From NCBI RefSeq assembly GCF_022170785.1, contig NZ_CP081870.1, positions 3,968,001-4,032,000 of the forward strand: a DNA stretch of 64,000 nt. Direction: 5' to 3'. Position numbers and translations under genes: made by a program. Below the pieces are notes generated by a model. That model searched no databases, was not told the origin of the DNA, and saw nothing but the letters and a program-made list of their open reading frames with translations. How positions within the stretch are numbered: position 1 is the stretch's first letter; each line of letters starts with the position of its first letter. Shown here piece after piece: positions 57,774 to 64,000 of this stretch. This DNA comes from Rossellomorea marisflavi. Lineage in GTDB: Bacteria; Bacillota; Bacilli; Bacillales; Bacillaceae_B.

Positions 57774-57810
57774 AGAAAGACCCGGATCTGTGCGTGATCC
57801 GGGTCTTTCC
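57774..57810 (+). terminator. Terminator after pbpG
   Basis: AAGACCCGGATC pairs with GATCCGGGTCTT around TGTGCGT, with only a short T-rich tail (TTTCCGTGTCC). It lies directly after the pbpG stop. Confidence 0.7.
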
Positions 57811-57920
57811 GTGTCCTAGTTTATGTGCAAACTGTGCTTTCATTTTACTTTTATTCTCAACAAAGCACAAGATAGGAAAGTCGCACAAAGGAAATGTTCA
57901 CAGTTTGTTCACAAACGCTT

Positions 57921-58427
57921 TCATTCGCTTAACAATGCGCTTTTCAGCTCATCTTTCGAACGATCCCACATTCCCTGATCATGATTCTTCAGGAATGCTG
58001 CAAGGGTCCCCTTGGACTTTTCATCCATCTGTTCGACGATGATATAGCGTTTGATCGACTTATCCATGTGGTTCACATGCTCCGGCATGGATTTATAGCC
58101 CCTTCTCTTTTCCCTGTTCACTACAAGTTCACAGGCTGTCACACCTGCATAATAGGGACCGTCTTCCATCCGGTCAATCGTCACCCAGATCAGCCAGTAA
58201 TTTTTCCCGCCTGCCGAATCTTCCCTGTTATTCGTGAACTTGATACCTTTTTCAATAGGGCTCCGTGCGTGCATGGCACCGACTTCGATGGTGGCTTCTC
58301 CTGCTTCCACGTCGATCATGACGGGTGATACATTATCCAGACTGAGGGCGCCGACACCATATCCTCCATGCCCATCCGTTGGGTCATTTTTGATGATGTT
58401 GAATCCGATATTTTTCTTCTTCTCCAT
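57921..58427 (-). CDS. ywhD: YwhD family protein
   Basis: The 168-residue soluble protein begins MEKKKNIGFNIIKNDPTDGHGGYGVG and is typical of the uncharacterised YwhD family, conserved next to ywhC in Bacillus. It ends in a helical acidic C-terminus. No catalytic motif is obvious. It is 35 bp after ywhC and is probably co-transcribed. Confidence 0.85.
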   Translation of the reverse strand: MEKKKNIGFNIIKNDPTDGHGGYGVGALSLDNVSPVMIDVEAGEATIEVGAMHARSPIEKGIKFTNNREDSAGGKNYWLIWVTIDRMEDGPYYAGVTACELVVNREKRRGYKSMPEHVNHMDKSIKRYIIVEQMDEKSKGTLAAFLKNHDQGMWDRSKDELKSALLSE

Positions 58428-58462
58428 CCTGTCTCACTCCTCTATATTTCAATTATTTTTGA

Positions 58463-59146
58463 CTACGAAAATAGTGAATAGATTGCCGTGAAAATGCTGT
58501 TGAATGTCTGATTCACTGCTGCGATTCCGTTGAAAAGCAACGGTCTGATCGTATAGTTCCCCAATGGGGTGATGACGAGTACGATGAAAATCAGTGCACC
58601 GTACTGCTCATACTGGCTCATCTTTGAACGTACATGGGGCGGTACCAGATCCTCGATCACCCTGTATCCGTCCAGCGGCGGAACCGGTATCAGATTGAAG
58701 ACGAACAGCAGGACATTCAGGTACACCATCATCTGAAGAAGATTCACAATGAACGATGGGACCGTGAATCCGCTGACGCCAATGAAGAAAAAGAACAGGG
58801 CATACGCGATGAAGGCGACTAAAAAGTTGCTGAGCGGGCCGGCAAGGGACACTAGGATCCCGGCAAGCTTTGGATTTTTAAAACGCGAGCGCTGCACCGG
58901 TACCGGTCTTGCCCAACCGAAACCTGCTATCAGAAGCAGAAGCGTCCCGATCGGATCAAGATGCTGAGCCGGATTCAGTGTCAAGCGCCCTTGATCCTTC
59001 GCCGTGTTGTCGCCGAAGCGGTACGCCACATACGCGTGGGCAAACTCATGGACCGTGAACCCCACGACGAGGGAAATGATGACAAACGGCATCTCGTTCA
59101 GCCGAAAAATGGAAATGGCTTCAAAAAGCTGACGGAATGTTTCCAA
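58463..59146 (-). CDS. ywhC: Site-2 protease family (M50) membrane protein
   Basis: The 227-residue integral membrane protein has the zinc motif HEFAHA near residue 32 (VGFTVHEFAHAYVAY), a second conserved motif NLIPVPPLDGYRVIEDL near residue 163 that supplies the third ligand, and about six helices. Such proteases cleave membrane-embedded substrates; the target is unknown. The TTG at 59146 follows AAAGGAG with an eight-base spacer. The ATG at 59242 is in frame but lacks a site, and the chosen length is close to that of B. subtilis YwhC. Confidence 0.85.
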   Translation of the reverse strand: METFRQLFEAISIFRLNEMPFVIISLVVGFTVHEFAHAYVAYRFGDNTAKDQGRLTLNPAQHLDPIGTLLLLIAGFGWARPVPVQRSRFKNPKLAGILVSLAGPLSNFLVAFIAYALFFFFIGVSGFTVPSFIVNLLQMMVYLNVLLFVFNLIPVPPLDGYRVIEDLVPPHVRSKMSQYEQYGALIFIVLVITPLGNYTIRPLLFNGIAAVNQTFNSIFTAIYSLFS

Positions 59147-59321
59147 GATATGTACTCCTTTATCTGTTTCATATATTTTCTTATTCCCCAGTATACAGGA
59201 AAAGTCCTGCATCCGTAGGCTGAATATGTCTTGCCTGTCCAAGCGTTACCCGATACAGTTAAGGTATAGGCAAAAGCCTATCACAGATTGTATCAAATTC
59301 AAAAGCAGGGAGCGAATGTAA

Positions 59322-59507
59322 ATGCCTTATGTGACCGTGAAGATGCTGGAAGGACGCACTGATGATCAAAAGCGCGCACTCGTTGAGAAAGTGACGGAAG
59401 CCGTCAGCGAAACGACTGGAGCACCCGAAGAGAAAGTCGTCGTCTTTATCGAGGAAATGACCAAGAACCACTACGCGTCAGGCGGCAAGCGCCTAAGCGA
59501 CCAATGA
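59322..59507 (+). CDS. ywhB: 4-oxalocrotonate tautomerase-like protein
   Basis: The 61-residue protein begins MPYVTVKMLEGRTDDQKRALV; after methionine removal the N-terminal proline is the catalytic base of the tautomerase family. It belongs to the small hexameric 4-OT subgroup, here with an unknown substrate. It is divergent from ywhC, as in B. subtilis, and has its own terminator. Confidence 0.88.
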   Translation: MPYVTVKMLEGRTDDQKRALVEKVTEAVSETTGAPEEKVVVFIEEMTKNHYASGGKRLSDQ

Positions 59508-59512
59508 TCCAT

Positions 59513-59541
59513 GACGGCCCCATATTGCGGCCGTTTTTTCT
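59513..59541 (+). terminator. Rho-independent terminator of ywhB
   Basis: ACGGCC pairs with GGCCGT around a nine-base loop, followed by six T residues. Confidence 0.8.
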
Positions 59542-59550
59542 TTGCCCAAC

Positions 59551-59581
59551 ATAAAAAAGGACCGCTTCAAGCGCAGTCCCC
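59551..59581 (-). terminator. Rho-independent terminator of ywgA
   Basis: GGACTGCGCTT pairs with AAGCGGTCC around GA on the minus strand, followed by six T residues. Confidence 0.8.
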
Positions 59582-59587
59582 TCCATC

Positions 59588-60091
59588 CTAGTGAATGACC
59601 TTTTTCAAGCTTTCGATGTAGGCATAGGCCTCATCCACTTCTTCATTCGTATACTTTTGTTTGCTCTTCAAGGTGAAGACCTTTTCCGCCACTTCTTCTT
59701 TCGGAAGGGTATCAAAGTAAAGGACAGTCGATACGAGCTCAAGGAAACGGGCCGATTGACCGTTCATATCCGTTAAGCAATCCTCGAGGAACGGCATGTC
59801 CTTTTCATAGATCTTCAAAAAGTCCTCTCCTTCTTCTGTGACGGAGTAGCGGTATTGATAGTAGCCACCCTTCTTCTCCTTCACTTCCGAGATGAACCCC
59901 ATATTGCATAATTCTTCCACCCTGAGAGTCAGTTCCTCTGAATAGGGACCATAGAAATGAAATTCAAAGCGCTCCTGAAACGGGAAGGCCAGCTTCTTCG
60001 CGATGAAGATCATCTTCTGAAGCTTTTTCCTCCCGATCACTTCGCCCGATGCCATGAAGGCGCTCATCAATTTTGCGTGTTCTTTCAACAA
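59588..60091 (-). CDS. ywgA: YwgA family protein
   Basis: The 167-residue protein resembles the YwgA family of uncharacterised Bacillus proteins. The pattern HAKLMSAFMASGEVIGRKKLQKMIFIAKKLAFPFQERFEFHFYGPYSEEL near the N-terminus and a helical C-terminus suggest a winged-helix-like fold. It is transcribed after ywfO. No function is evident. Confidence 0.85.
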   Translation of the reverse strand: MLKEHAKLMSAFMASGEVIGRKKLQKMIFIAKKLAFPFQERFEFHFYGPYSEELTLRVEELCNMGFISEVKEKKGGYYQYRYSVTEEGEDFLKIYEKDMPFLEDCLTDMNGQSARFLELVSTVLYFDTLPKEEVAEKVFTLKSKQKYTNEEVDEAYAYIESLKKVIH

Positions 60092-60139
60092 TGTACGTCA
60101 TCTCCTACTCCTAGTATTGCATGTCTAGCCACCGTGTCG

Positions 60140-61441
60140 TCATGTGAGTTCTAAGATGCTGCGAATCTGTCTTTTTATATTCTTCTTCGTGGATTCGTCA
60201 TAGAGAAGATCCACTGGATAGTATAGTTTATGGTCTGTCCGGCGTTTCCCGGAGATGGAATCGACGATATCCGACTGCCTTGAAAGCTCCCTCAGCTCAT
60301 CGTTCTTCATCAGAAGATGAATCGGAAGACGTTCCTCCTCTTCACCGGGACGATAAAAATCGTACGGCAGATCGGAGGAAGAATCGACAACAAGATAGTA
60401 GTCGGGATCGATGCCTGCTTTTTTGAAGAGTGCTTCGAGTTCACTATGCTTCTTATATTCCTTAGCCGGGTCGAATTCGACGTATTTGAACAGATTGCGA
60501 TTCATGAACCGCTCGCACAGGTCGCGGAGGATCGGATCTTCTTCTTCCTGCCAAATCTGAAAATAGTACGTGATGACCCCTTCATCAAGCTTCAGGTAAT
60601 CTTCAAGGGAAACATCCCCTTGAAACAGTGAATAAAAGTGTACCGGTTCCTGTTTGAAGGAGTAGGAATCCTCGTAAAGCTCCTTCGCCCTATGTAAGAT
60701 CTTCGTCAGGATCACTTCCGCACTACGTGTGACCGGGTGGAAATAAACCTGCCAATACATTTGATAGCGGCTCATGATGTAGTCCTCGACGGCGTGCATC
60801 CCGCTCTGCTTGATGACGACCTGATCCTCACGCGGTCTCATGACCCGAAGGATCCGCTCCATATCGAAGTGACCGTAGCTGACCCCGGTGAAATAGGCGT
60901 CCCTCTGCAGATAATCCATGCGATCGGCGTCGATCTGGCTGGATATGAGGCTGACGACAAGCTTGTTCTTATAGGTTTTGGCAATGACTTCTGCTACATG
61001 TTTCGGGAAGTTCTTTGCCACTTTTCTCAGTACTTGGTTGACCTCGGTGTCCCCAAGGATGATCGCCTGGGTGAAATGCTCGTGATCCATATGGAAGACT
61101 TTTTCGAATGAGTGGGAGAACGGTCCATGCCCCAGGTCGTGCAGCAGGGCGGCACAAAGGGATAAGAGGCGCTCATCATCGCTCCATTCAGGTCTTCCTG
61201 CGAATACATCGTCGATGATCCGGCGGATGATTTCATAGACTCCAAGGGAATGGTTGAAACGGCTGTGTTCCGCACCGTGGAAGGTCAAGTAGGTAGTTCC
61301 CAGCTGACGGATCCTGCGAAGGCGTTGAAACTCTTTTGTTCCAATCAAATCCCAGATCACCCGGTCCTTTACATGAACGTATCGATGAACAGGGTCTTTA
61401 AATACTTTTTCTTCATGTAATTTCTGCTTGGCATACTCCAT
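60140..61441 (-). CDS. ywfO: HD-domain phosphohydrolase (YwfO)
   Basis: The 433-residue protein has the HD metal site: RFNHSLGVYEIIRR near residue 61 and CAALLHDLGHGPFSHSFE near residue 91, with a downstream D in SSQIDADRMDYLQRDA near residue 167. It is a member of the dNTPase-like HD proteins; YwfO in B. subtilis has been described as a nucleotide phosphohydrolase. The exact nucleotide preference here cannot be read from the sequence. It precedes ywgA by 48 bp. Confidence 0.88.
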   Translation of the reverse strand: MEYAKQKLHEEKVFKDPVHRYVHVKDRVIWDLIGTKEFQRLRRIRQLGTTYLTFHGAEHSRFNHSLGVYEIIRRIIDDVFAGRPEWSDDERLLSLCAALLHDLGHGPFSHSFEKVFHMDHEHFTQAIILGDTEVNQVLRKVAKNFPKHVAEVIAKTYKNKLVVSLISSQIDADRMDYLQRDAYFTGVSYGHFDMERILRVMRPREDQVVIKQSGMHAVEDYIMSRYQMYWQVYFHPVTRSAEVILTKILHRAKELYEDSYSFKQEPVHFYSLFQGDVSLEDYLKLDEGVITYYFQIWQEEEDPILRDLCERFMNRNLFKYVEFDPAKEYKKHSELEALFKKAGIDPDYYLVVDSSSDLPYDFYRPGEEEERLPIHLLMKNDELRELSRQSDIVDSISGKRRTDHKLYYPVDLLYDESTKKNIKRQIRSILELT

Positions 61442-61701
61442 CTTTTACCCTCTTCCTAACTAGCATCTTTCTATTATAGCGGCTTTTTACCCACGATTCA
61501 TCTCGAATTGTGTCGAAAAAAATAGGTAATTGTCTTCGAGGCTTTTCATTCCTGATGTTTTGGGGAATGAATTTTTTTTGTGATTCTGTTCCCTCTTGAC
61601 AGGTGTGGAGAGCCGCTGGTTTTTGAATGGTTCTGCATTGTTCCTATATTTCCTTTTTTTGTTTGTGGCAAACCTGTTTGTTGGATTTATGGTGGTTCAT
61701 A

Positions 61702-62055
61702 GTTATTCTGGATGGGACGCTTCATCCCCCTGCGGGAACGGTTTTCTTCGGGAGGGTGCCCAAGCCTCTTCGTGCCTGTGGGGTCTCGGTCTTCCCTCTT
61801 TTCCGGAGGAGTCCGGATCCCTTCGCTTCTTTTCACTCTTTGGTGACAATTTGATTCCCTTTTTACATTCATCGTTCCCGCCTGTATCAATTTAATTCTA
61901 CTTCATTGTTATTCTGGATGGGACGCTTCATCCCGCTGCGGGAACGGCTTTCCTTGGGAGGGTGACCGAGCCTCTTCGTGCCTGTGGGGGCTCGGTCATC
62001 CCTTTTTTCCGAAGGAGTCCGGATCCCTTCGTTTCTTTTCACTCTTTGGTAGGAC
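61702..62055. repeat. Palindromic repeats, copies 10 and 11, tandem with period about 208 bp
   Basis: Copy 10 is at about 61,702-61,845 and copy 11 at about 61,905-62,055. In copy 11 inner arms GACCGAG (61964-61970) and CTCGGTC (61991-61997) pair perfectly. Both end in CTTCGYTTCTTTTCACTCTTTGG like other copies. The shared TTATTCTGGATGGGACGCTTCATCCC indicates duplication of a longer unit. The remaining 62,060-62,570 upstream of rsfA has no recognised gene. Confidence 0.82.
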
Positions 62056-62508
62056 TCAGGATCTTTTTCTACACTTTCGGTTCACGATTCTTTTCAACTT
62101 CGTTATATTACAAAATGAACATGTCACTCTAGGTTATAAGTTTCATTCTTTCTCGCATTCTTTTACCTACATTAGCCGTCTGGGACTGTGTGCCTTCTGC
62201 TGTCTGTGATCAGTATGGAACACCAATATGCTCTTCTTTATAAACAATAAAACTTCCTTCTTGGCGAGGGAAGTTTTGGACTATTTGGGTCGGTGTACGG
62301 ACTTTTCCACAAAGGGTTTGGGGGTCGGTGCAAGGCCTGAAATCCAGATAGCCCAGCCGTCTGGAATCGGCATTGATTTGTCTTTTTTAGACGGTTTTTC
62401 TACCTTTGACACAATACCGTTCCATACGATACTCTTTTCGGCTTTGTTTTGCAAGGGAGGTTCACCCAAGCAACGAAACTAGCAGACCAGAATTTTTTTA
62501 GCATATTC

Positions 62509-62537
62509 GTATAAAAATGCCCGGAGCTGTCAATGAT
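62509..62537 (+). promoter_or_regulatory. Candidate forespore (sigma-F/G) promoter of rsfA
   Basis: GTATA (62509-62513) is followed after 15 bp by GTCAATGAT, a partial match to the sigma-F -10 consensus GGNRANANT. In B. subtilis rsfA is sigma-F dependent. Confidence 0.35.
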
Positions 62538-62576
62538 GATATCAACGACATATTATTATATGGGGGTTGAGAGGAA

Positions 62577-63323
62577 ATGACAGTTAAATCAAGACAAGAT
62601 GCCTGGACCGAAGAAAATGATCTTTTATTGGCAGAAACCGTTCTTCGTCATGTGCGGGAGGGAAGCACTCAGCTTAATGCTTTCGAAGAAGTAGGAGATC
62701 AATTGAATCGTACGTCGGCAGCATGTGGATTCCGTTGGAACGCAGTTGTCCGCCATCAGTATGAGAAAGCTCTTCAACTAGCAAAAAAACAAAGAAAGCA
62801 ACGTCACCGTATCCTGGGGAAAGATCAGGGTGGGAAGAAGAAGCTATTGTATCAGCCGCCTACACCTTCGTTCGATGATCTGGATGCTATGTCTCTATCA
62901 ATGCCGGAGGATGATGTTCCCTTCTCCCTTGATGAGTTCACCCATAAGCCACAGGTAGAAGAAGCAGGACAGCCGGAACCGGTACATGAAGCAGTGCCTG
63001 TTGCCTCTAAAGGCGAGATGAGCATCGAGAAGGTCATTTCGTTCCTGCAGCAATACGCCCTTTCCAATTCTGATGTGTATAAGATCGAGAATCAACGTTT
63101 GAAGGGTGAAATCCATGAACTCAGGAAAGAAAATGAGGCATTGGCTAAAAAGGTGAATGAGCTGGAGAATAACACGGTGACCATGCAGGAAGATTATGAA
63201 ACCCTCATGCAGATCATGAACCGGGCACGAAAGCTGGTCCTGTTCGATGAAGATGAGGCTGCAAAATCACCGCGCTTCAAAATGGATCGCAACGGCAATC
63301 TGGAAAAAGTGGCAGAAGGATGA
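62577..63323 (+). CDS. rsfA: Prespore-specific regulator RsfA
   Basis: The 248-residue protein has an N-terminal Myb/SANT-like DNA-binding domain ([54 protein letters not shown], about residues 5-58), a disordered acidic middle and a C-terminal coiled coil ([26 protein letters not shown], about 177-205). RsfA adjusts sigma-F-dependent forespore transcription. It sits divergently beside ywfO and convergent with lipL as in B. subtilis. Confidence 0.9.
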   Translation: MTVKSRQDAWTEENDLLLAETVLRHVREGSTQLNAFEEVGDQLNRTSAACGFRWNAVVRHQYEKALQLAKKQRKQRHRILGKDQGGKKKLLYQPPTPSFDDLDAMSLSMPEDDVPFSLDEFTHKPQVEEAGQPEPVHEAVPVASKGEMSIEKVISFLQQYALSNSDVYKIENQRLKGEIHELRKENEALAKKVNELENNTVTMQEDYETLMQIMNRARKLVLFDEDEAAKSPRFKMDRNGNLEKVAEG

Positions 63324-63326
63324 TAA

Positions 63327-63361
63327 AAGAGGGTGGCCCCGTCAATCGGGTCCACCCTCTT
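63327..63361. terminator. Bidirectional terminator between rsfA and lipL
   Basis: AAGAGGGTGG (63327-63336) pairs with CCACCCTCTT (63352-63361). The stem overlaps the lipL stop codon. Confidence 0.8.
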
Positions 63362-64000
63362 ATTTCATTCCCAGTACCTTCGCATTCCTGTCCAAGACGC
63401 GCTCGTAGTACGCTTCATACATGGCGTATTCTTCTCCTTGGAGGGATGAATTGTAAAGCTGCCCGCTGAATGAGTGGAGAGACGTCAGGAACCTCATCAT
63501 CACATCCTGGACCGTGAGCTCGACCCCCAACAGTTCTGCAAGACTCGCCATGACGCTTGGGTTGATATCAGGGAAGGTGAATTTCGATGGTTCACCCTGC
63601 AACCCCACCTCATAGAAGCGGCGGATGAGCTCTGCCCGTTCCGATCCGCTTCCATTGACGCAAAGGTAGATCTGGACCGCCACTCCCCCGCGGATCCTGC
63701 GCTGGGAGATGCCGGCGAACTTCCGGTCGTTGATACTCAAATCATAGCCGCCAGGGCAGTAGGAGCGGGTGATCTCCTTCGCTTCGATCTGCTCGCTAAC
63801 TTCCGGGAACATCTCCTTGATGAGAAGCCACATGGCATCATACCCTCTGTTGATGTCGATTCCTTTCTCCGAATCTGGGAAGACGAGGGACAGGTTGAGT
63901 ACCCCTTCATCCAGGACGACTGCCAGGCCACCTGAGTTCCGGACAATATAGTGGTACCCTGCATCTTCAAGCACTTCAAGGGCTTCATCCAGAAATGGAA
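63360..64000 (-). CDS. lipL: Octanoyl-[GcvH]:protein N-octanoyltransferase, C-terminal part cut by window edge
   Basis: The reading frame continues beyond position 64000 ([15 protein letters not shown] reads through to the edge), so the N-terminus is missing. The visible 213 residues show the LplA/LipB-type fold, with [24 protein letters not shown] and the catalytic cysteine in [24 protein letters not shown]. LipL moves octanoyl groups from GcvH to the E2 subunits in the Bacillus lipoate pathway. Position next to rsfA matches B. subtilis ywfL. Confidence 0.9.
   Translation of the reverse strand, partial: PFLDEALEVLEDAGYHYIVRNSGGLAVVLDEGVLNLSLVFPDSEKGIDINRGYDAMWLLIKEMFPEVSEQIEAKEITRSYCPGGYDLSINDRKFAGISQRRIRGGVAVQIYLCVNGSGSERAELIRRFYEVGLQGEPSKFTFPDINPSVMASLAELLGVELTVQDVMMRFLTSLHSFSGQLYNSSLQGEEYAMYEAYYERVLDRNAKVLGMK

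Noticed and set aside
61596..61895. Open frames of 75-99 codons downstream-divergent of ywfO
   Set aside because: They run through repeat copy 10 and have no conserved motif or ribosome binding site.

Overview
The window reads as chromosomal DNA of a spore-forming Gram-positive bacterium of the Bacillaceae. The gene order from ywlC to lipL (ywlC, ywlB, spoIIR, prmC, prfA, tdk, rpmE, rho, glpX, murAB, tal, fbaA, spo0F, ywjG, pyrG, rpoE, ywjF, ywjE, uvsE, argS, ywiB, speB, speE, pbpG, ywhD, ywhC, ywhB, ywgA, ywfO, rsfA, lipL) follows the Bacillus subtilis ywl-to-ywf region. Sporulation genes (spo0F, spoIIR, rsfA, a YhcN/YlaJ-type lipoprotein), GGAGG-type ribosome binding sites and TTGACA/TATAAT promoters agree with this. 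Functions are inferred from protein motifs and this synteny; no database search was possible. Most genes lie on the minus strand.

Positions 1-13,500 are accessory. A YesMNOPQR-like set (two-component system, ABC importer, edge-truncated GH105 hydrolase) points to import and breakdown of pectin or rhamnogalacturonan oligosaccharides, with catabolite-repression (cre) sites at two promoters. Inside it sits a small operon of a PadR regulator and two membrane proteins, with an inverted repeat across its promoter. After a repeat array comes a second small operon: an IolB-type isomerase, an M24-fold protein lacking metal ligands and a MATE-like membrane protein, headed by a 22-bp palindrome at the promoter.

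Positions 13,500-27,400 are the conserved core: tRNA modification, translation termination, sporulation signalling, transcription termination, cell-wall precursor synthesis and central carbon metabolism. A cluster of DnaA boxes lies at the ywlC promoter. Positions 27,400-33,300 interrupt the core with a SAM-riboswitch-controlled ribose-type ABC importer (probably for a methionine-salvage sugar) and an IS3-family element with a programmed -1 frameshift site.

Positions 33,300-47,000 hold pyrG with a structured leader, rpoE, and a seven-gene acyl-CoA catabolic locus (thiolase, hydroxyacyl-CoA dehydrogenase, two acyl-CoA dehydrogenases, TetR regulator, fused isobutyryl-CoA mutase, Fe-S oxidoreductase ywjF). 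FadR-like operators precede the thiolase gene and ywjF. Positions 47,000-64,000 return to the core: phospholipid synthesis, UV repair, arginyl-tRNA synthetase, polyamine synthesis, a penicillin-binding protein, the ywh/ywg/ywf genes, rsfA and an edge-truncated lipL.

The most unusual non-coding content is a family of about 120-130-bp GC-rich palindromic repeats. There are about eleven copies plus fragments, in intergenic DNA, singly or in local arrays with periods near 275, 193 and 208 bp. The arm sequences differ between copies but remain complementary, so a folded structure appears to be maintained.
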